DNA of 33,260 nucleotides from Henriciella sp. (GTDB lineage: Bacteria > Pseudomonadota > Alphaproteobacteria > Caulobacterales > Hyphomonadaceae): the NCBI GenBank assembly GCA_027019605.1, contig JALUWJ010000263.1, positions 1 to 33,260 of the forward strand. Direction: 5' to 3'. The position numbers were made by a program, and so were the translations under genes. Below the pieces are notes generated by a model, which saw only the letters and a list, made by a program, of their open reading frames with translations, was not told where the DNA came from and made no database searches. Positions 16,940-24,023 of this stretch are shown here, one piece after another. Numbering within the stretch: the first letter of the stretch is position 1; each line of letters begins with the position of its first letter.

Positions 16940-16954
16940 TAACCATTCAGGTTA
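16940..16954. promoter_or_regulatory. Palindromic operator copy 3 (TAACC-N5-GGTTA)
   Basis: TAACC ATTCA GGTTA is a perfect match, 61 bp before the small lipoprotein gene at 16559-16879. The -10 candidate here is weak. The flank TGCGCC resembles that of copy 2. Confidence 0.65.
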
Positions 16955-17029
16955 TGCGCCTTCTGAAGTACCTGATAGTTTGCTCAACGCGCGATATGCG
17001 GTGACGCATGCGGATTACTGATATCGAAA

Positions 17030-18238
17030 TCAAATCTGAAAGTGATATTGATCATTACTGACGAGCCCGCCAAAATTCTCGACACGCACGGTTTTTGGCG
17101 CAATTTCCCCCTTTAGATACGTGTTGCAGTCATGGTCGCCGACAATCAGGAATTGTAGATCGCAAAAACCATCCCAAACATAGAATAGCCCTGTTGCGCC
17201 ATAGGTCGTGCCACCACCGCAAAGCCGTGCGTCAGATGTGATGAACCAGTCGGAATATCCAGCTTCGCTGTCCATCACATCCCAAATTCTCTCACTTGGG
17301 TGTTCATCAATTTTAATCACACACGGCTTCACAATGTTCTGCATTTTCTCCGATCGTGACGCACATTGGAAACTGTGTTGCGCTCCTCCCGGTTTGGTTA
17401 TCCAGTCAATGCGCACATTCGGAGACGGCAGATGCTGGTCGTTGATAAAGCGCAATTTTTCAGAGGGCTTCATTCTGGCGAACATGGCGCATGACAAGAC
17501 CGCACGCCGATCGGCCGGATGAGGCCAAAGAGGCAACGGAAGAACATCCGAGCACATACCCGTCGAGAGGTCCCAAACGCGGATGAGATAGTCCCGCCCC
17601 CACGTAATAAGCCTGCCATCCTCTAGAAGTTCAACACCACGGACATCGCCGAAATGATGCCCACGGAGAAAGTTAATTCGCTTACCAGACTGCGTTTCCC
17701 AAATTGCCATGGGTTGCGGCACCAGTGGTCGGTGTCTTCCATCAGCAAGAAAACTCGGGGCGTAGTACTTCCAACGCCCCTCCACACCGAGCACCATCCC
17801 CTCGCCGAATTCAAACAAGTTGAAGAATAAAACGCGATCACTGTCTTCTAGCCGAACCGGTTCGTCGGTTTCTGGCAAATACCAAGCTGGCTTCCCCCAA
17901 CTTGTTAGAAAATTTCCGCGCTTCTTGTGATTGGAGTAGTCACTACGCTCCTCCATGAGCTTTTCAATCTGCCTGATCCCGGCTTCCATCTTTGCGCGCG
18001 CTGAGATATTGGCAGTGTGAATCGAAATTTTTGGTGCCGTCCACATTTTCATGCTGACTGCTTCCTCAATCCACAATATAACATCATAGCCCGTGCCCCG
18101 CTCATCATCACCGAGATCATGATCAAGACTAATCTCTGTCACTTCGCCCGAATGCAGAAGATCAATGACCTCATCGGGCCAATAGCACCTGACCCAACCC
18201 TCCGGCGTCTCACGCTCATCGTCCAAATATACTTTCAT
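17030..18238 (-). CDS. Cyclic-phosphate-processing receiver (cREC) domain fused to WD40-like repeats
   Basis: Residues 1-100 match the cREC family, a receiver-like fold predicted to act on cyclic phosphate ends. It opens with VYLDDER (Asp6, Asp7), then TPEGW, SLDHDLG (Asp39, His40, Asp41), GTGYDV and an IHTAN block (His74, Asn77). After a linker, residues about 130-402 contain WD40-like blades, the clearest ending LIRVWDLSTG near residue 235. I do not know this fusion from described systems. The ATG at 18238 is preferred to a TTG five codons earlier because AAGGG is correctly spaced before it. It is the last gene of a four-gene operon, 11 nt after the WD40 gene. It is cytoplasmic. Confidence 0.82.
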   Translation of the reverse strand: MKVYLDDERETPEGWVRCYWPDEVIDLLHSGEVTEISLDHDLGDDERGTGYDVILWIEEAVSMKMWTAPKISIHTANISARAKMEAGIRQIEKLMEERSDYSNHKKRGNFLTSWGKPAWYLPETDEPVRLEDSDRVLFFNLFEFGEGMVLGVEGRWKYYAPSFLADGRHRPLVPQPMAIWETQSGKRINFLRGHHFGDVRGVELLEDGRLITWGRDYLIRVWDLSTGMCSDVLPLPLWPHPADRRAVLSCAMFARMKPSEKLRFINDQHLPSPNVRIDWITKPGGAQHSFQCASRSEKMQNIVKPCVIKIDEHPSERIWDVMDSEAGYSDWFITSDARLCGGGTTYGATGLFYVWDGFCDLQFLIVGDHDCNTYLKGEIAPKTVRVENFGGLVSNDQYHFQI

Positions 18239-18249
18239 GACGTCGCCCT

Positions 18250-19161
18250 TCAAACGTGCATGGATAGGTGCTCAAGCCGCACCCAATCGCTCGTCCAGTT
18301 AACTGCGCTGACAATTTTCTCTCGATGAGCATGAAACAGTTTGAGGATTTCTAAGGCAGATTGGGTTTTGCAATCTTGCAAGCTTGTTAAATCCACGCGA
18401 TAGATCGCCGGACCATCCTTATCAGCAATAATACTGACGCCATCAGGGTGGTATCCAACAGCGTAAGTTTGCTTGATATTATTGGAATATATGGCGTATC
18501 CGGAGTTTAGGTGAAACAATCGCGCCCCACTTTTAGTCCCAGTGAAAAGTAGGCTTCCATCTGGGCTAAATTTCAACGCGGCTTCATGATCGCAGGCGAT
18601 GAATTCGCCAAGATAATCCCCGCGATGAACATTCCATATCCGAACAGCGCTATCGTACGCATAGGATACAGCGACCAACTGTGAATCGGGTGAGAACGCC
18701 ACATTCACGGTGCACGCTTCTGCCGAATTTCGGTCCCAGGCAAGACGCGTGAACATCTCGTCCGTTGCCGCCTCAAACACGCCAACAAAATCATTGCGGT
18801 CCGTGTAGAAACGACCATCGGGACTGCGGGACCTGTCGCGGAATATATCGGGCGAGCATTCTTGCCTGGTACGCTCAGCAGTCTTGCCGGTCATCAGATC
18901 CAATGAAATGATGGTATTTCCAGAACGAAAGACGATCTCGTGGCCGCCATTGACAAACTCGATTGGATCGAAGGCATTCGGCTCGCAATCTGATGAAAAA
19001 TGCTGAACTGGCGGCCCCATCCCATCCGATGGGGCTGAGCGATGAAGCACAAGCGCAAGCTGCATCGACATTGCTTCCAATAGTTCAGTTGATGGGTTGG
19101 GAGCTACGCATTTATCCACGCAGTCTTCCAGATGGTCGCAGAATGCTTCGACGGCCTCCAT
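18250..19161 (-). CDS. WD40-repeat protein (303 aa)
   Basis: The first ~70 residues are helical and unrecognised. Residues about 75-285 hold WD40-type blades, seen as FSPDSQLVAVSY ending VRIWNVHRG, KFSPDGSLLFTG ending ARLFHLNSG, and a YHPDGVSIIADKD blade. The propeller is short and probably degenerate. There is no signal peptide, so it is probably a cytoplasmic scaffold. The start at 19161 has GGGAAG six bases upstream; a TTG two codons earlier is the alternative. It sits between the PH/Lcl_C membrane protein and the cREC-WD40 protein in one operon, and could dock to either. Confidence 0.78.
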   Translation of the reverse strand: MEAVEAFCDHLEDCVDKCVAPNPSTELLEAMSMQLALVLHRSAPSDGMGPPVQHFSSDCEPNAFDPIEFVNGGHEIVFRSGNTIISLDLMTGKTAERTRQECSPDIFRDRSRSPDGRFYTDRNDFVGVFEAATDEMFTRLAWDRNSAEACTVNVAFSPDSQLVAVSYAYDSAVRIWNVHRGDYLGEFIACDHEAALKFSPDGSLLFTGTKSGARLFHLNSGYAIYSNNIKQTYAVGYHPDGVSIIADKDGPAIYRVDLTSLQDCKTQSALEILKLFHAHREKIVSAVNWTSDWVRLEHLSMHV

Positions 19162-19195
19162 CGTCAACTTCCCTTGAAAGGGTTCGAAACTGACC

Positions 19196-20521
19196 TCAAT
19201 CCCACTGGAGCTCTTCGTCTTCCATCCTCGGTGCTTTCAATTCGCCGCCTGTAAGCTTGCGGACGAATAAAACGGGCCGCTCATCTGAAACCTTGAAATC
19301 ACCGACCGGGAGCCCGCCATCAAACGCCCAGGCGAGTCCTCCACCCAGCCCATTCGCAGTCCACAAATAAGACTTCATGGCCGACAGCTCCGGATAGAGG
19401 CGCTGGAATACCGCTCGCGCGGCCTTTCCATGCCATTGCCAGTCATATGTATCATCTCGCGATAGATCATGATCTTTGCGGCCAGCATCATTCGAATTGC
19501 TGTGAATATAGGGAGAGAGCCGATCTATTTCCTCGGCAGTTGGAAGCCTCCAATCCTTGTATCCTGCCGCATGCACCACACAACTGCCGCGCTCGTACCC
19601 ATTGCTGAAAGCTGAGGCCCTGCGCTTCTCATGCCCCATATAGGCCATTGTGCTTCCGACATTGTAGCCAACGTCAACGCCTATCCCAAAGAGATCTGCT
19701 GCGGTTCCCCATTTGAGGGGGATCGGTTCGCTGGCAAAACCAACCCCCGTCCAAACCATGCCCCAGGGGGCGCGAAGCCACATCAGTTGGCCCTGCTCAT
19801 CGGTCACGGTCCCGTCATCATTATCCGTGTAATTGCCCAAAGGAGTCTTGATGCGTTTCGCAATCATCTCCGAGACTTGTTTGTAGTCTGGAGCTCGCCC
19901 GAAATGGGTGTACTTCGACGACTTAGCCTCTTTCAGAGTTGGCAGTTCTGGAATTCGACTTGCGTGCCCGTCACCAGTCGACGTGGAGGACATGCGCGGC
20001 GCATCACTGCTCTGGTGCGAGGCCGAAGGGTCGCCCGATTTCAGTCGATCCAGGAAGGCAACGACCTGATCTGGGTCTGGCGCATCCTTCCAAGTCAATC
20101 GGCTGCGATCATCACCCGTCCAAAAGGCCAGTGTGCCATAATTGAGAATCCGTCCGATGAAGCTCTGCCCCATATCTGTCTGGACTTTGTCCGTCAGGGA
20201 AAATTCGCGTTTTACCCTAGAGATAAAACCGGCAACCAATCGGAGTTTCGTACCGTTCTCAATCTCATAAGCGTGGGTATAACGATGATAGAAAACGCGA
20301 ATTACGATTGGCAAAAGCCCTATCGCTAATCCAAAGCCAGCAAACTCAGTGGAAAGGCCCAGAGCATCAGCCATGCCGTCAAAGAAAGGGCGCTGAGCAA
20401 TCCACAATCCAATCACAGCCATGGCGGCAAGAAAGCTCCCCCAATAACTGAGCCAAGCCGGACGCATCCTCAAAACGTCCTGGCCTCCCCGTTGTACGGT
20501 CTTGAATAGGCGCGATGTCAT
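19196..20521 (-). CDS. Membrane protein with bacterial PH domain fused to Lcl_C (DUF1566-like) domain
   Basis: Residues about 20-80 contain two membrane helices. They are followed by a bacterial PH-like domain (about 83-160; it starts YEIENGTKLRLVAG and has a TFWTGDD-like strand reading LAFWTGDD), as in YdbS/DUF304 proteins. A Ser-rich linker leads to an Lcl_C/DUF1566-type domain (about 235-435) with the typical DNGDGTVTD-like block (NDDGTVTDEQGQLMW), GYKDWRLPTAEEI and YLWTAN. Such domains are usually extracytoplasmic lectin-like or formylglycine-like folds, so the topology is uncertain. It overlaps the upstream small gene in ATGA and is 34 nt from the WD40 gene. Confidence 0.75.
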   Translation of the reverse strand: MTSRLFKTVQRGGQDVLRMRPAWLSYWGSFLAAMAVIGLWIAQRPFFDGMADALGLSTEFAGFGLAIGLLPIVIRVFYHRYTHAYEIENGTKLRLVAGFISRVKREFSLTDKVQTDMGQSFIGRILNYGTLAFWTGDDRSRLTWKDAPDPDQVVAFLDRLKSGDPSASHQSSDAPRMSSTSTGDGHASRIPELPTLKEAKSSKYTHFGRAPDYKQVSEMIAKRIKTPLGNYTDNDDGTVTDEQGQLMWLRAPWGMVWTGVGFASEPIPLKWGTAADLFGIGVDVGYNVGSTMAYMGHEKRRASAFSNGYERGSCVVHAAGYKDWRLPTAEEIDRLSPYIHSNSNDAGRKDHDLSRDDTYDWQWHGKAARAVFQRLYPELSAMKSYLWTANGLGGGLAWAFDGGLPVGDFKVSDERPVLFVRKLTGGELKAPRMEDEELQWD

Positions 20522-20766
20522 GAATCCCCCGAAGTGTTCTTATTAAATGTTTCCAATTTTCCACTTACATTATTCACCAGACGCAAGGAGAACGGCAAGA
20601 AATCTTCGCGATATCTATTCTCGGAAAAATAGTCCAAAGCTCTTTGGACATCCGGGTGCTCAAACAAACCTGCCTCAGAGGCAATCGCTCCAATGACTTG
20701 ATAGGCTTGGCCCATAAGTTCTTGCCCACGACGGTTGGTTTCAGATTTTGGTGTTGCGCTCTTCAT
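20518..20766 (-). CDS. Small cytoplasmic protein of unknown function (82 aa)
   Basis: The protein is polar and helical with no signal or membrane segment. GGAAAGGA stands before the ATG. The stop overlaps the start of the PH/Lcl_C gene by four bases, so it is the first gene of the four-gene operon (20766 down to 17030). A perfect operator copy lies 143-157 bp upstream, with TAGGAT 19 nt nearer the gene. It could be an adaptor or subunit of the operon's complex, but I recognise no family. Confidence 0.65.
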   Translation of the reverse strand: MKSATPKSETNRRGQELMGQAYQVIGAIASEAGLFEHPDVQRALDYFSENRYREDFLPFSLRLVNNVSGKLETFNKNTSGDS

Positions 20767-20908
20767 CTCGTTTCCTTTCCAGTCATATAACTTCTGTCTC
20801 GGTGACTAGACCGATGTTGAGCGCTAAGAAACTATTCCGCATTTCTTTTGACTCTTAGCCAAACGCTTTATTGTTTGAACCCTATCCTACATATTGCCAT
20901 CATGCAGC

Positions 20909-20923
20909 TAACCATCCAGGTTA
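20909..20923. promoter_or_regulatory. Palindromic operator copy 4 (TAACC-N5-GGTTA)
   Basis: TAACC ATCCA GGTTA is a perfect match, followed by a further GGTTA half-site (GGTTAGGTTAGG). Towards the four-gene operon, TAGGAT at 20884-20889 is a good -10 candidate 19 nt from the palindrome. It sits just past the stop of the kinase gene. Confidence 0.68.
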
Positions 20924-20940
20924 GGTTAGGAAACGCAGGC

Positions 20941-22266
20941 TCATGACAACCGGAAGAAAAGCGAAGCTTTCAATCCCGGGGCGGCATTTTCCAACTTCAA
21001 TTGAGCCCCGTGGCGGATTGCAACGGCTTCCACATGCCGTAATCCAAACCCATGCCCGCCGGAATCGCCGACGCGACCCAATGCGGCTAGCGCTTCCAGC
21101 TCGGTGCTTTTTACCCCTGGCCCATGATCTCTGACAACAAACCCCACCCTCTTGCCATCTCGCACCATCGAAACTGTGACTTTCGACTGTCTTGGTGCAT
21201 GTTTGAGCGCATTGGACAGGAGATTGATTAGCGCACTCTCTATCAATGGCTTCGAGCCCAGTATTTGAGCGTCCGCATCTTCAATATCGACAACTATAGA
21301 AACGGCCATTTCGTCGAAGGACTCAGAGTAGAGATCCAGTGCTGACGTCACCACATCTGCCAGTTTGATTGTCTGCATGGCAAAGCCAGGGGTCGCCTCA
21401 ATTTTCGCCAATTCCAAAATATGGGTCACCAGTTCAATCAGTTGATCTGCCTGTTTGGCGCCCTCAGTCTCTCCTTTGTTAGACAGACGGTCTCGTAAAT
21501 TGGTGATCGAATGGTTCAGTTCATGTGCTGCAACCTGACTATAGGATTCAAGCCCCCGCAACAGGCGCTCAACTTCATCAAGCGCGTTGTTTACGTGATG
21601 CTCCAACACACCCAGATCATCATCCAGAGTTGCCCGCGTCGTGGTTGGCATTCGAGCACCAAGTTCGCCCGACTCCACGCTTTGGAAAACCTGATTGAAA
21701 GCCTGAACTTTTCGGCGAAAGCGCTGATTGAGGCTCCACAGGAGCAGTGAACTCAGCCCGCTGAGCACAAGCACGCTAATCGCAAGTATTGGCAGGAACC
21801 AGGCGTTTAGAGATTGGCGTGCAGTCAATCGGCGGCCGACTAACAGACGGTGATCCCCTTCAACACTGACAATACGAATAAGAACCGGTCCGGCTGTAAT
21901 GCCAAGCTCTTGCCCAGTCACTTCTGTCCAGATGTCGGTTTCGGACTGGGGCATACGCTCGGCATTACCAACAATAGCGCCCCCTTCGGTACCTGCAAGC
22001 AGGTAAACCCAGCCCCCCTCTTCTGCATTTTCGGTGAACATGCGTCGACCAATATTGGTTGTCAGAATTGCCGTATCGGGAATGGTGTTCCGCTCAGGCG
22101 TGCGGTCAAGCATGATCGCAATTTCTCGCGATATATCCTCCCTGGCCGCGCGTTCAACGGCCATGTCAACGGCGCGAAAGGCAGTAAAAATAGCGACCGC
22201 AGCCACACAAAAGGTCACCACCAAATTCGTGTAGAGAGCGATGGAAATGGGGGATCGGAACAACAC
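20941..22266 (-). CDS. Sensor histidine kinase with HAMP domain
   Basis: Layout of the 441 residues: membrane helix 1 (about 8-30), a periplasmic sensor of about 120 residues, membrane helix 2 (about 155-178), HAMP (about 180-235), the phospho-acceptor region with His248 (AAHELNHSITNL), and the ATPase with N box (NLLSNALKHA), G1 (DHGPGV) and G2 (GHGFGLRHV). The H box departs from the usual HELRTPL, having Asn-His-Ser in place of Arg-Thr-Pro. The start is GTG, with AGGG six bases upstream. Its partner is most likely the OmpR-type regulator at 23261-23983. A near-perfect operator copy sits 93-107 bp upstream, suggesting autoregulation. Confidence 0.9.
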   Translation of the reverse strand: MLFRSPISIALYTNLVVTFCVAAVAIFTAFRAVDMAVERAAREDISREIAIMLDRTPERNTIPDTAILTTNIGRRMFTENAEEGGWVYLLAGTEGGAIVGNAERMPQSETDIWTEVTGQELGITAGPVLIRIVSVEGDHRLLVGRRLTARQSLNAWFLPILAISVLVLSGLSSLLLWSLNQRFRRKVQAFNQVFQSVESGELGARMPTTTRATLDDDLGVLEHHVNNALDEVERLLRGLESYSQVAAHELNHSITNLRDRLSNKGETEGAKQADQLIELVTHILELAKIEATPGFAMQTIKLADVVTSALDLYSESFDEMAVSIVVDIEDADAQILGSKPLIESALINLLSNALKHAPRQSKVTVSMVRDGKRVGFVVRDHGPGVKSTELEALAALGRVGDSGGHGFGLRHVEAVAIRHGAQLKLENAAPGLKASLFFRLS

Positions 22267-22358
22267 TACATGCCCTATTTTCTATTCCAGCTATCTGCCA
22301 ACGTGAGTGACAGCGCCTTTATGCACAAACATTGTCGCAAAACGGAGTGATCGTCACA

Positions 22359-22373
22359 TAACCAATTCGGTTT
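22359..22373. promoter_or_regulatory. Palindromic operator copy 5 (one mismatch)
   Basis: TAACC AATTC GGTTT has one mismatch to TAACC-N5-GGTTA. It lies 93 bp before the kinase start, with GACAAT 22 nt nearer the gene as a possible -10. Confidence 0.55.
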
Positions 22374-22378
22374 GACGC

Positions 22379-23179
22379 TCATTCCTGTGTCAGCGCCGTC
22401 GTGACGCTAGCGGCGTTACCACTAACGAAAATGAGGACCGGCACACGAAAACGGCTGTGATTGGTCAACCATATCTCCACGCCGGTATGATCGCCGGGCG
22501 CAACATAGCAAGATAGTCTCCCCTGCTTGGCGCGCGGCGAACAGGCTGTTTTTGTTGTATCAGGGGTGATTGGCATGCGTTTCACGCGCATTGACAATTC
22601 GGTGGGCATTTCTGCGTAAGGGCGGCCAACAGGTTGCACAAAGATCGTTGTTCCTTGTGCCCCATCAACGGGCAGCTGAAGGAGCTCCGGCGCGTTTGGC
22701 TCCAGCGTGGCGTCTATTTCCAGTCCGATTGTCACTTTAACCGCGCGCCGTTCCCCGATAAATCCACGGAAAACACCCAACTCGCCTGATTGCGCCATTT
22801 GCTCTTGAGGAAAGATGCGCTCAATACGTGAAAGCGTATCCGGATCATTTTGCGCCAACGCTCTTGCCGCTCTGACCATTTCGAATGCGCCAGTTTCGAT
22901 GGCCTCCCAGCGCCTCGAGATTTGCGACTGCCCCCCAATCCCTTCAACAGCGCCGGGCAGATTGATCAGGTCCAGTAATTCGAGACGTGCTTTGGCTGAT
23001 CGCGCCATTCCAACAGCGTCACCGGCAGATTTTCGCTCTTCAAACTGCTGCTCTATGAAAAACAGAGTGCTCGCTATGGAGGAGCCATCATGGGCTATGC
23101 TCGTGCCGACTTGACGGGTTGCACACCCGGCGAGCGACCCCACGAGCAATGGTAAAATGAGCATTGTTCTGAACTTCAA
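22379..23179 (-). CDS. Lipoprotein of unknown function next to the two-component system (266 aa)
   Basis: The TTG start at 23179 gives a leader with Lys and Arg, a hydrophobic core and lipobox Leu-Ala-Gly-Cys (Cys19). The first internal ATG would leave a leader without positive charge, so TTG is preferred; AGAGG lies upstream. Residues about 40-130 are helical, and the C-terminal half looks beta-rich. It stands between kinase and regulator genes, so it could be an accessory periplasmic sensor, but this rests on position only. The divergent regulator gene is 81 bp away with operator copy 6 in between. Confidence 0.72.
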   Translation of the reverse strand: MKFRTMLILPLLVGSLAGCATRQVGTSIAHDGSSIASTLFFIEQQFEERKSAGDAVGMARSAKARLELLDLINLPGAVEGIGGQSQISRRWEAIETGAFEMVRAARALAQNDPDTLSRIERIFPQEQMAQSGELGVFRGFIGERRAVKVTIGLEIDATLEPNAPELLQLPVDGAQGTTIFVQPVGRPYAEMPTELSMRVKRMPITPDTTKTACSPRAKQGRLSCYVAPGDHTGVEIWLTNHSRFRVPVLIFVSGNAASVTTALTQE

Positions 23180-23185
23180 AGGATC

Positions 23186-23200
23186 TAACCTCTATTGTTA
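23186..23200. promoter_or_regulatory. Palindromic operator copy 6 (one mismatch)
   Basis: TAACC TCTAT TGTTA has one mismatch to the consensus and is followed by GGTGTG, as in copy 1 (AGGTGTG). It lies in the divergent gap, 61 bp before the response-regulator ATG and immediately before the lipoprotein start. Confidence 0.5.
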
Positions 23201-23260
23201 GGTGTGGTTTTCATTGGCTTCGAATAGTGTAGCGTTAATGCATGGGAACCGCGAAATAAA

Positions 23261-23983
23261 ATGTCCGAAGACCGCCAACTCTTGATCATCGAGGACGACA
23301 AGACGATGGCGCCCGCTATGGCGACCGTCGCGATCGAACTTGGATATCAAGTCAGTTTCGCCGAAACGCTTGATGAAGCCAAAGGCGTCACGGCCACCAC
23401 TCTGCCTGAGTTGGTGATCCTCGACAGGATGCTTGCGGATGGCAGTGAGGGGCTCGACTATATCGCATGGCTCGATGCGCTCGAAGGCAAGCGCCCCGGC
23501 ATTCTCGTCGCCAGCCGACTGACATCCGTCAGCGATCATATTTTGGGCCTGGAGGCCGGCGCCGACGATTACATCAACAAGCCCTTCGACCCGAAAGAGC
23601 TTCGCGCCAGACTGCGCGCTGTGGCACGCCGCGCAGAAACAAATCGTGCGCCTGCGAGCGTTCTCATATTTGATGCGCTGGAACTCCGTAAACTGAGTGG
23701 TCAGGCATTCATCAATAATATTCCATTGGATCTGCGCCCACAATCGTTTTCCTTGCTGAACGCAATCGCTGAACGTCAGGGCGAATGGGTCAGCCGCAAG
23801 GCGCTTTGGCATGAGGTGTGGACGGACTATAAAAACCTCTCACCACAAGACACCGTCATCAACACCGCCATCAGCCGTCTGCGGCGTGTTCTATCAAAGG
23901 CAGAAAGAGCCCCGGAAATCGTCAGCGAAGATTTAGGATATCGACTCGTTCCGCGGGAAAAGAAGCCAACTTCGCCCTCGTAA
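23261..23983 (+). CDS. OmpR/PhoB-family response regulator
   Basis: The 240 residues contain a receiver domain (1-120) with acidic pocket Glu11-Asp12-Asp13, phospho-acceptor Asp55 (VILDRML), Ser85 at the switch position and Lys107 (INKPF). A winged helix-turn-helix (about 135-232) follows, with DTVINTAISRLRRVL as recognition helix and a GYRL wing end. It is the natural partner of the kinase at 20941-22266 and the best candidate to bind the TAACC-N5-GGTTA sites. It is the first gene of a plus-strand unit continuing into 24024 and 25423. Confidence 0.93.
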   Translation: MSEDRQLLIIEDDKTMAPAMATVAIELGYQVSFAETLDEAKGVTATTLPELVILDRMLADGSEGLDYIAWLDALEGKRPGILVASRLTSVSDHILGLEAGADDYINKPFDPKELRARLRAVARRAETNRAPASVLIFDALELRKLSGQAFINNIPLDLRPQSFSLLNAIAERQGEWVSRKALWHEVWTDYKNLSPQDTVINTAISRLRRVLSKAERAPEIVSEDLGYRLVPREKKPTSPS

Positions 23984-24023
23984 TTCCAAACCACTCTCTC
24001 AGCTTATGTCGCAAAGGCCTGTC

